NCBI GenBank assembly: GCA_963813895.1
Contig: CAWFAS010000001.1
Span: 434,001 to 498,000, forward strand
Reading direction: 5' to 3'
Origin: DASZWJ01 sp963813895
GTDB lineage: Bacteria > Pseudomonadota > Gammaproteobacteria > JAURND01
DNA: 64,000 bases
Below, in pieces: positions 16,019-23,030 of this stretch (position 1 is the first letter of the stretch; every line of letters begins with the position of its first letter). Both the position numbers and the translations under genes were made by a program. The notes beneath the pieces were generated by a model. The model searched no databases, had not been told where the DNA came from, and saw nothing but the letters and a program-made list of their open reading frames with translations.

Positions 16019-17365
16019 GTGGAAACAACCGCCCTGTGGCAGAAGTGCATGGATCATTTGGAAAGCGAGATTACGCCTGAAGAATTTAATATTTGGATCC
16101 GTCCCCTCCAAATTGAAATGGATCAAGAACAACTGCTGTTGCTAGCTCCTAACCGCTTTGTTATGGATTACATTAACGACAAATTTATTGAGCGCATTAC
16201 CCGTTGTATTTACGAATATAGCGCCAATTCGCAGTTGACAGTTCGCTTACAGATCGGCAGTAATAAGCTCCAGACTATCCCAGTGGCTCCTGTGGCGCTG
16301 CCCAAAGCCGTTGCAGCTACTACCAAAAGTTTTGGTGATGGCGCGCCTAATAAACCCAATCCCTTGTTTAATTTCGACAATTTTGTTGAGGGTAAATCTA
16401 ACCAATTGGGGCGGGCAGCGGCAGTTCAAGTGGCCGATCATCCGGGAGTTGCCTATAATCCATTATTTATTTATGGCGGAGTTGGTCTTGGTAAAACCCA
16501 CCTGATGCAGGCGGTGGGCAATTATATCCTCACCAAAAATCCAGCCGCTAAAGTGCTTTATCTGCATTCCGAGCGGTTTGTCGCAGATATGGTGAAAGCG
16601 TTGCAGCGTAATGCTATGAATGATTTTAAGCGTTATTATCGTTCGGCGGATGCTTTGTTAATCGATGATATACAGTTTTTTGCTGGCAAGGATCGCTCTC
16701 AGGAAGAATTTTTTCATACATTTAATTCATTGCTGGATGCACAACAGCAAATCGTATTGACCTGCGATCGCTATCCCAAGGAAATTAATGGTTTGGAAGA
16801 ACGTCTTAAGTCACGGTTTGGCTGGGGCCTGACTGTAGCCATAGAGCCTCCAGAACTGGAGACTCGAGTCGCCATCTTAATGACAAAAGCTGAACAATCG
16901 CGTATTGATTTGCCCAACGAGGTCGCTTTTTTCATTGCTAAGCGTATCCAGTCAAATGTCCGGGAACTCGAGGGTGCGCTTAAGCGCGTTATTGCTAATG
17001 CCCACTTTACCGGACAGCCAATTACGCTGGATTTCACCCGTGAAGCACTCAAGGATCTGCTCGCGGTGCAGGCTAAGTTGGTATCAATTGAAAATATACA
17101 GAAAACGGTAGCAGATTATTATAAAATCAAACTCGCCGAACTGTTATCCAAAAGACGTAGCCGCTTTTTAGCACGAGCCAGGCAAATGGCTATGGCGCTC
17201 GCTAAAGAATTGACTAACCATAGCTTGCCAGAAATAGGCAATGCGTTTGGCGGTCGCGACCATACCACGGTGTTACATGCTTGCCGTAAAATAAAGGATT
17301 TAATTACTTCTGAGGTCAGTTTAAAAGAAGATTATATGAGCTTGTTGCGCATATTATCTACCTAG
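16019..17365 (+). CDS. dnaA: Chromosomal replication initiator DnaA
   Basis: DnaA binds origin boxes and opens DNA to load the helicase. Domain I starts TTALWQKCMDHLESEITPEE and contains the WIRPLQ motif. Domain III carries Walker A GGVGLGKTH, Walker B LLIDDIQFF and the sensor region LKSRFGWGL. Domain IV ends with the box-recognition signature GGRDHTTVLHAC. I choose GTG at 16019 because GAAGGA lies eight bases upstream and the protein then aligns with the usual family N terminus (448 residues). An in-frame TTG at 16001 would add six residues but has no ribosome site. It leads the dnaA-dnaN-recF cluster. Confidence 0.96.
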   Translation: METTALWQKCMDHLESEITPEEFNIWIRPLQIEMDQEQLLLLAPNRFVMDYINDKFIERITRCIYEYSANSQLTVRLQIGSNKLQTIPVAPVALPKAVAATTKSFGDGAPNKPNPLFNFDNFVEGKSNQLGRAAAVQVADHPGVAYNPLFIYGGVGLGKTHLMQAVGNYILTKNPAAKVLYLHSERFVADMVKALQRNAMNDFKRYYRSADALLIDDIQFFAGKDRSQEEFFHTFNSLLDAQQQIVLTCDRYPKEINGLEERLKSRFGWGLTVAIEPPELETRVAILMTKAEQSRIDLPNEVAFFIAKRIQSNVRELEGALKRVIANAHFTGQPITLDFTREALKDLLAVQAKLVSIENIQKTVADYYKIKLAELLSKRRSRFLARARQMAMALAKELTNHSLPEIGNAFGGRDHTTVLHACRKIKDLITSEVSLKEDYMSLLRILST

Positions 17366-17444
17366 GATTGGGCGCGGTCTCTTTATGCTTAAATCTGGTC
17401 CAAAAATAACTTAACAAAATTGTGAACTTTAAAGGTTATGTATT

Positions 17445-18551
17445 ATGAATCTCACTATTCAACGTGAAGCATTGCTTGAACCCTTGCAGTTGGTCATCGG
17501 TGTAGTCGAACGTCGGCAGACCATGCCCATATTGGCAAATGTCTTATTGACGGCTGAAGAAGACACCTTATCTGTTACCGCTACTGATACTGAGATCGAA
17601 CTTATTGGGCGCTCCCGCTTGGAAGCTCCTGTTCAAGGGCGTATGCAAATCACGGCTTCTGGTCGTAAATTATTAGATATTTGTCGCACCTTGCCGGAAA
17701 AAGCCAACATTGACCTATTACAGGATAAAGAACGCTTAATTGTACGTTCAGGCCGCAGCCGCTTTATATTAGCGACCCTGCCGGCGGATGATTTTCCAGC
17801 TTTTGAAGAGGGCCACGCTAACTTGGAGTTCAGTGTTGACCAAGGCCATTTTAATACCCTGCTGTTGCGTACGCATTTTGCAATGGCGCAGCAAGATGTG
17901 CGTTACTATTTAAATGGCATGTTGTTTGAAATAAAAGAAGGAAAAATGCGCACCGTCGCTACTGATGGTCACCGGTTTGCCATGACCAGTATAGCGGCAC
18001 CTATTGCAGGTCAAGAAAAAACGCAAGTTATTATGCCGCGCAAAGGCGTGCTGGAGTTATTGCGGTTGCTGAAAAATGAAACCTCCGAGGTAGTAACTGT
18101 CGTGGGTGAAAATCACTTGCGCATTAAGGGCGAAGCATTTACCTTTACGTCTAAACTGATTGATGGCCGTTTTCCGGATTATGAACGTGTTCTTCCCAAA
18201 AGTGCCGGCAAATTTGTGGCTATGGATCGTGATGCATTGCGTGAAGCATTGCTGCGGGTTGCTATTTTATCTGGTGAAAAAGTTCGCGCCATACGCTTGC
18301 AATTGCGCGCCAATTTATTGCATATACTTGCCAACAATCCAGAGCAGGAAGAGGCTGAAGAAGTTTTAAACATTGCCTATGATGGTGATGATATGGAAAT
18401 CGCGTTCAATGTTAACTATTTGTTGGATGTGCTCAATACAGTGGCGCCAGGCGAAATTAAATTAACTTTCTTTGATGCTAATAGCCGTATGTTTATGGAA
18501 GAAACGGGAAATGAGGACAGTTTGTTTTTAATTATGCCCTTGCAGATATGA
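17445..18551 (+). CDS. dnaN: DNA polymerase III beta sliding clamp
   Basis: The beta subunit forms the ring that tethers polymerase III to DNA. The 368 residues are the usual length and show three clamp folds. Familiar parts are the N-terminal QREALLEPLQLVIGVVERR with PILANVLL, the middle YYLNGMLFEI and TDGHRFA, and the end SLFLIMPLQI. The C-terminal MPLQI is a variant of the usual MPMRL. A ribosome site AAAGG precedes the ATG. Its last codons overlap the recF start (ATGA), so translation is probably coupled. Confidence 0.97.
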   Translation: MNLTIQREALLEPLQLVIGVVERRQTMPILANVLLTAEEDTLSVTATDTEIELIGRSRLEAPVQGRMQITASGRKLLDICRTLPEKANIDLLQDKERLIVRSGRSRFILATLPADDFPAFEEGHANLEFSVDQGHFNTLLLRTHFAMAQQDVRYYLNGMLFEIKEGKMRTVATDGHRFAMTSIAAPIAGQEKTQVIMPRKGVLELLRLLKNETSEVVTVVGENHLRIKGEAFTFTSKLIDGRFPDYERVLPKSAGKFVAMDRDALREALLRVAILSGEKVRAIRLQLRANLLHILANNPEQEEAEEVLNIAYDGDDMEIAFNVNYLLDVLNTVAPGEIKLTFFDANSRMFMEETGNEDSLFLIMPLQI

Positions 18552-19639
18552 GCCTAACGCTGCTGGCGATTAATAACTTGCGTAACCTCGCTGCTGTTAA
18601 AATCCAGCCCGCGAGCAAATTTAATTTATTTTACGGTGCTAATGGCAGTGGTAAAACCAGCCTGCTAGAAGCTGTCTATTATTTGGGGCTAGGCCGCTCG
18701 TTCCGTAGCCGTCTTAATACGCGAATTATCCACCCCGAGACAACACATTTTTCTTTATTTGCTCAAATTCAATCCGGTATTCATCTTATACCTGTAGGCA
18801 TGGAGCGACACGTCAATGGTGATAGCCGTATCCGTGTATCCCAGGAAAATGTACGCTCTATTGTCGAAGTGACCAAAATACTTCCCATTCAATTACTTAA
18901 TCCGGATAGCCGGCTTTTATTGCTAGGCAGCGCAAAATTACGGCGACAATTTGTTGATTGGGGAGTGTTCCACGTGGAACCTTTGTTTTTTAAACATTGG
19001 CAGCATGCGCAGCGGGCACTGAAGCAAAGAAATGCTGCGTTGAAATCACAGGCTAGCAAAGTTCTTATACAACTATGGGATAGCGAGCTGGACACGGCTG
19101 CCCAAGAGTTAAACCGATTGCGAAAAACCTATGTTGCAGAGTTATCCATTATCTTTGCGGAGATTATTTCCGGTTTTTTGGGAGCAGACACAGCTGTTTC
19201 CTTACAATATAAGCCGGGATGGGATGAGGAACAGGGATTGAATCAGGTTTTGACAAAATCACTAGCGCGCGACCTACAAGTTGGATATACCCAATATGGT
19301 CCGCATCGAGCTGACTTGGTCATTCGCATTAACCGTAGCATTGCTGCGCAAGACTTTCTTTCACAAGGTCAACAAAAGTTGCTGGTGTATGCCTTGCATC
19401 TGGCGCAAGGCACTTTGTTAAAACAACAGACAGGCAAGCGCTGTATTTATCTGCTGGATGATCTGGCGGCGGAGCTGGATACGGAGAATCGCTATCGAGT
19501 GGCCATGGCATTAAATAACATAGATGCACAGGTATTTGTGACTGGTATAGAGCGTGAGGTATTGGTAGATTTAGCACAAATTGCCGGCTCAAAAATGTTC
19601 CACGTGGAACAGGGCAACGTGACAGCCATTCTCCAATAA
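18548..19639 (+). CDS. recF: DNA repair protein RecF
   Basis: RecF is an SMC-like ATPase that loads RecA at gaps with RecO and RecR. The 363-residue protein has Walker A GANGSGKTSLLEAVYYLG near residue 30, the signature FLSQGQQKLLVYALHLAQ near 275 and Walker B LLDDLAAELD near 300. Its start overlaps the dnaN stop by four bases. Two 16-bp parS-like palindromes lie inside the gene and are read as FHVE in both places. The last codons and the TAA fall in a short copy of the CTCCCTAACGGTCGC repeat, so the C terminus may have been reshaped by that repeat. gyrB, often next in gammaproteobacteria, does not follow. Confidence 0.95.
   Translation: MSLTLLAINNLRNLAAVKIQPASKFNLFYGANGSGKTSLLEAVYYLGLGRSFRSRLNTRIIHPETTHFSLFAQIQSGIHLIPVGMERHVNGDSRIRVSQENVRSIVEVTKILPIQLLNPDSRLLLLGSAKLRRQFVDWGVFHVEPLFFKHWQHAQRALKQRNAALKSQASKVLIQLWDSELDTAAQELNRLRKTYVAELSIIFAEIISGFLGADTAVSLQYKPGWDEEQGLNQVLTKSLARDLQVGYTQYGPHRADLVIRINRSIAAQDFLSQGQQKLLVYALHLAQGTLLKQQTGKRCIYLLDDLAAELDTENRYRVAMALNNIDAQVFVTGIEREVLVDLAQIAGSKMFHVEQGNVTAILQ
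18966..18981. promoter_or_regulatory. parS-like site 1 in recF
   Basis: The sequence TGTTCCACGTGGAACC contains the 14-bp perfect palindrome GTTCCACGTGGAAC. It matches the ParB-binding parS form known from Pseudomonas and fits the general TGTTNCACGTGNAACA consensus with one end mismatch. Such sites nucleate ParB near the replication origin for chromosome segregation. It is inside the recF coding region. Confidence 0.85.
19596..19611. promoter_or_regulatory. parS-like site 2 in recF
   Basis: TGTTCCACGTGGAACA is a perfect 16-bp palindrome and an exact match to the Pseudomonas-type parS consensus. It lies 630 bp from site 1, in the last part of recF. Two such sites so close together beside dnaA-dnaN are hard to attribute to chance and mark this as the origin-proximal segregation region. 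parA and parB are not in the window. Confidence 0.9.
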
Positions 19640-19665
19640 ATGCTCCCTAACGGTCGCAGCTCGGT
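19631..19665. repeat. Half copy of the CTCCCTAACGGTCGCGGCTCGG repeat
   Basis: This 35-bp stretch differs at two positions from one arm plus loop edge of the palindrome at 32588-32671. It includes the recF stop codon (19637-19639). A third, imperfect copy is at 37679-37740. It lies between recF and hldD and has no inverted partner here. Confidence 0.75.
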
Positions 19666-19715
19666 TAAAACTGCTGTGACGGAATCAAAATAATCTAAAA
19701 CAAGGAGGAAGAATA

Positions 19716-20669
19716 ATGATGATTGTAACTGGCGGGGCGGGTTTTATAGGTAGTAATATTGTTCGTGGTCTAAATGCTCGTGGTCATAAAAATATTCTGG
19801 TGGTAGATGATTTAACGGATGGTCATAAATATCAGAATATTATGGATTGTGAGATCCAGGACTATATGGATAAAAATGATTTTCTGCAAAATCTCCAGAC
19901 AGGGAAAAAGTTTCCTTCCCATATTCAAGCACTATTTCATGAAGGCGCCTGTTCCACCACCACGGAGTGGAATGGTCAGTTCATGCTGAAAAATAATTAT
20001 GAATATACTAAAACAGTCTTACACTATGCCTTAGAACGCAAAATTCCCTTATTTTATGCCTCCAGTGCTGCCGTATATGGTAATAATCAGATATTTAAGG
20101 AGGATATAAAACATGAAGCGCCCTTAAATGTGTATGGTTACTCTAAATTTCTGTTCGACCAGTATCTGCGCTACTTGCTTCCAAATCTCCGCAGCCAGGT
20201 CGTTGGGTTTCGTTATTTCAATGTTTATGGGCCGAGGGAACAACATAAAGGTTCTATGGCCAGCGTAGCTTTTCACTTAAATAACCAATTGCAACAAGAT
20301 GGTATTGTACGCCTGTTTGAAGGCAGTGGTAGTTATGGTCCGGGTGAACAACGGCGCGATTTTATTTTCATTGATGATGTTGTCAAAGTCAATTTATGGT
20401 TTTTCGATCATCCTGAAAAATCTGGCATTTTTAATGTTGGAACCGGCCGCAGCCAAACTTTTAATGATGTAGCTAATGCAGTTCTGGCGTGGCATGGTAA
20501 AGGTAAAATTCAGTATGTACCTTTCCCTGAGCATCTACGAGAGCATTATCAGAGTTTCACTGAAGCGGATATTAGCGCCCTGCAGCAGGCAGGTTATAAT
20601 GAAAAATTTAGTTCAGTCGAGGAGGGCGTCAAGGCATATTTGGACCGGTTGGAAGAGCGTAAAACTTAA
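19716..20669 (+). CDS. hldD: ADP-L-glycero-D-manno-heptose 6-epimerase
   Basis: HldD interconverts the D,D and L,D forms of ADP-heptose for the lipopolysaccharide inner core. The 317-residue protein is a short-chain dehydrogenase-fold epimerase. It has the dinucleotide-binding TGGAGFIGSNIVRGLN at the N terminus, EGACSTTTE with the family's catalytic region, and YGYSKFLFDQ holding the Tyr-x-x-x-Lys pair. FRYFNVYGPREQHKG and RRDFIFIDDVV follow. A strong GGAGGAA site precedes the ATG at 19716. It implies heptose-containing LPS. The gene is on its own, convergent with the icm locus. Confidence 0.95.
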   Translation: MMIVTGGAGFIGSNIVRGLNARGHKNILVVDDLTDGHKYQNIMDCEIQDYMDKNDFLQNLQTGKKFPSHIQALFHEGACSTTTEWNGQFMLKNNYEYTKTVLHYALERKIPLFYASSAAVYGNNQIFKEDIKHEAPLNVYGYSKFLFDQYLRYLLPNLRSQVVGFRYFNVYGPREQHKGSMASVAFHLNNQLQQDGIVRLFEGSGSYGPGEQRRDFIFIDDVVKVNLWFFDHPEKSGIFNVGTGRSQTFNDVANAVLAWHGKGKIQYVPFPEHLREHYQSFTEADISALQQAGYNEKFSSVEEGVKAYLDRLEERKT

Positions 20670-20743
20670 AAAAGTGGGATAATTCGCTTCCATCTGTTAT
20701 AAATCAAGTGCTTACGAGCACTGTCTGCTAAACATGCCTAGTG

Positions 20744-20844
20744 GTGCCAATAAACGGCTGCCGGATAAGGCGGGGCTCAGCGGACACGCTGTGAATACGT
20801 CTCTGTACGCTCGACGGTTTCATCCGGCAGCCGTTTGTTGGCAC
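20744..20844. repeat. Inverted repeat between hldD and icmX
   Basis: Arms of 23 bp (GTGCCAATAAACGGCTGCCGG and its complement, one mismatch) at 20744-20766 and 20822-20844 flank a 55-bp spacer. Being between convergent genes, it could act as a bidirectional terminator or be an interspersed repeat. No second copy is seen in the window. Confidence 0.7.
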
Positions 20845-20873
20845 AAATATTTCCCTGCTAAACACACAACCTC

Positions 20874-21908
20874 TTATTCTTTTAGCAGTTTACCAACTTC
20901 TGCTTCTTTGTTGCGGTCGGCAGTCTTATTTGCTTGAATATTTTGCAATACCATTACCGATAACGTAGCTAAAATGCGCTCGTTTTGCATTTGCGCTTCG
21001 TGATTTTGCTTTTCAATTTCTGCCAGAATATTCAATGTTTCCTTCATGACCGTAGAGTCAGAGGCTACTGCCATACTTTGATACCAGGTCTGGTTGTCAG
21101 CGCGACGGGTGGCCAGGTAGGTTTTAACTTCTAATGGACTTGCATCTTTTTCCTTCATTCCCGCAAGTTTACCTAAGTCGGTTTGCGGAATACGTTCGGC
21201 ATACATTCTGAGTAAGTTGTTGGCTGCTAGTGATCGTGCTGCCACCACGCCGCGGATATAACGCACATAATATCTTCCGGTATTTGAGGACTGTAGTAAT
21301 CTGCGCTGCTCACTAGTCAGCGTGGACATATTAATTGAAGAAACCGGATCAGCTAAGCTGGTAATGAATTGAATATAATTTTCAGCGTTTTTCTTGGTAT
21401 CCTCGTCAGTATAGGACAAAGAAGACAATAGGGAACTTACATCAAAATTCGCATCGCCGGAAGGTTTTTTAGCCTCGTCCTGCTTGCCGCCTGAAACCGG
21501 AGCAGCGCCTGTAGCTGAGTTGTTCGCTGGCGGCGGATTATCACTGGCTGGCAATGAGGATAAAACAATGGTTTGCTTGTCTTCATCTTCGCGGGTGAGT
21601 GCTTCCTTAAGTTGGGCAACACTTTGTTCATTCACCTCATCTTGTGTTTTTGTTCTTACGCCATCATTTAATGAGGTATTGGCGGCTACCGTGGCAGGAT
21701 AATTTGGGTCTTCTTCAAATAATAGACCCACGTAGGATTTAATAGTACCTTCTACTACGTCCAGTGCTCCTTCCTGAAAATTATTGAGAACATTAATCAC
21801 ATCTTGCAACGTTGCAGCTTGCGCAGGAAGTGGTGCGGCTAAGCCGAGGCAGGAGAGGAGTAAACCATTTCGGATTAAGTTATTGACGGGCAGTTTGAGC
21901 TTTTTCAT
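20874..21908 (-). CDS. icmX: Dot/Icm type IVB secretion protein IcmX
   Basis: IcmX is a periplasmic or secreted component needed for Dot/Icm function and pore formation in Legionella. This 344-residue protein has an N-terminal signal peptide (basic MKKLKLP, hydrophobic core, APLPAQA cleavage region). A low-complexity linker lies at residues ~110-155. The C-terminal half resembles the conserved part of Legionella IcmX: ENYIQFITSLADPVSS, YYVRYIRGVVAARSLAANNL, YAERIPQ, ATRRADNQTWYQSM and LNILAEIEKQ. It is the third gene of the icmW–unknown–icmX set, 11 bp after the preceding stop. The identification rests on remembered similarity and position downstream of icmW. Confidence 0.85.
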   Translation of the reverse strand: MKKLKLPVNNLIRNGLLLSCLGLAAPLPAQAATLQDVINVLNNFQEGALDVVEGTIKSYVGLLFEEDPNYPATVAANTSLNDGVRTKTQDEVNEQSVAQLKEALTREDEDKQTIVLSSLPASDNPPPANNSATGAAPVSGGKQDEAKKPSGDANFDVSSLLSSLSYTDEDTKKNAENYIQFITSLADPVSSINMSTLTSEQRRLLQSSNTGRYYVRYIRGVVAARSLAANNLLRMYAERIPQTDLGKLAGMKEKDASPLEVKTYLATRRADNQTWYQSMAVASDSTVMKETLNILAEIEKQNHEAQMQNERILATLSVMVLQNIQANKTADRNKEAEVGKLLKE

Positions 21909-21919
21909 AGGTAACCTAA

Positions 21920-22405
21920 TTAGTAATATTTTACAGTTTTAGTGGAAGAATTTGCCTTGGAGGTAGTATTAGGAGCTGTTGTGTTATCCGTAGGCGGTTG
22001 CACAGGAATAGGGGGCGGTGGTGCAGCAGCGGGAAGCTCATTCACCGGTGCTTGTGGCGGATTGATAACGGGAGCTGTTGCGGCTGGGGGTGCAGGGAGG
22101 TTCCCAGGCATAGCCCCCGCGCCAGCCGGCCCCGTAGGCATACCATTGGCTGGGGGAGTGGTCGCTGCTGCAGCATTCATAGCCTGTTGCATTCTGGCGT
22201 TGCTTATACGTGCCCTGGCTTTATTAATACCCTCGGAAAAATTATCCGTTACTTGCTTTATCTTTTCTTGTATGGCTTTTTGCATATTAACGCAGGAATC
22301 GTGCATAACCGGATTATCTTTATATTCCGGTGCGTCACAATTTAATTCGGCATAACCAGTTACAACAGTAAATAAAAGCAGCAAACCTAATAAGCCAGTC
22401 TTCAT
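21920..22405 (-). CDS. Proline-rich secreted protein between icmW and icmX
   Basis: This 161-residue protein has a clear signal peptide (MKTGLLGLLLLFTVVTGYA) and a short mature head with two cysteines (LNCDAPEY, MHDSCVNMQ). A helical stretch to residue ~75 follows, and then a long Pro/Ala/Asn/Thr-rich tail ending STKTVKYY. I do not recognise a family. It overlaps the icmW stop by four bases (ATGA) and ends 11 bp before icmX, so it is translated within the icm operon. In Legionella icmW and icmX are adjacent, so this is an extra gene. A periplasm-spanning or envelope-associated partner of the Dot/Icm machine is a reasonable inference. Confidence 0.75.
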   Translation of the reverse strand: MKTGLLGLLLLFTVVTGYAELNCDAPEYKDNPVMHDSCVNMQKAIQEKIKQVTDNFSEGINKARARISNARMQQAMNAAAATTPPANGMPTGPAGAGAMPGNLPAPPAATAPVINPPQAPVNELPAAAPPPPIPVQPPTDNTTAPNTTSKANSSTKTVKYY

Positions 22406-22848
22406 TCTTTATCCTCCAAAATCTTCATCACCAGGGTAAATCTATCCGGCGAAAATACCCGAGTTAATAAACGTAAGCGCTCAAAAACAATATTCCTACG
22501 TAAAAATAATCCGGCAACATCGTCACTAGAGATACTGTTAGATTCGGCGTGCATTAACAATTTTGAAGCAGCTCCGGGATGAGCTGTATCCAAGCATTGC
22601 AACAACCGCAAATTGCGACTGGCCTTAATATAGGCGGCCAGTCTTATAAAATCATCTTCACGCTGCAAGTCAATCCCGCCTATGTCCTCAAGGGCAGCGC
22701 CTAATTTAGCCATAGCGGCTTCAAATTCAGGATTTTGATCCAAGGTCCATTCTTCTACGCCTTCCATAAAAGTAACAACCCGATAGATAATAGGATCTTC
22801 GTAGTCATTCCAAAAACGATGTGTGGCTTCCAAGCTTAGATCTGGCAT
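22402..22848 (-). CDS. icmW: Dot/Icm coupling-complex adaptor IcmW
   Basis: IcmW forms an acidic heterodimeric chaperone with IcmS that delivers effectors to the DotL coupling complex. The 148-residue sequence matches Legionella IcmW along its whole length by eye: MPDLSLEATHRFWNDYEDP, YRVVTFMEGVEEWTLDQNPE, LQCLDTAHPGAASKLLMHAES and LFLRRNIVFERLRLLTRVFS. It is small, acidic and has no export signal, as expected of the adaptor. It is first of the three-gene icm set, with a 182-bp upstream spacer that must hold its promoter. icmV and dotA, its neighbours in Legionella, are absent here and must lie elsewhere. Confidence 0.95.
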   Translation of the reverse strand: MPDLSLEATHRFWNDYEDPIIYRVVTFMEGVEEWTLDQNPEFEAAMAKLGAALEDIGGIDLQREDDFIRLAAYIKASRNLRLLQCLDTAHPGAASKLLMHAESNSISSDDVAGLFLRRNIVFERLRLLTRVFSPDRFTLVMKILEDKE

Positions 22849-23030
22849 AGAATAAGAACTCCAATAAGAATCGAACTACTGCGAATACTATCGCCTGGAA
22901 TCAGTTTAGACTTTTTATTCCAGATGTTAGAACATTATACACCAGATTTCCTTAGGGTTTTCTTAAAGTTTGGTAAAAATATCCGTGACATTCTTTTCAA
23001 GTGCAGAGATTCGCTTAATAAATATTACTT

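Noticed and set aside
21942..22355. 137-codon Gly/Ala-rich frame antisense to the proline-rich protein
   Set aside because: The composition is the mirror of the Pro/Ala codons opposite, and it has no ribosome site; the minus-strand gene has a signal peptide and operon overlap.
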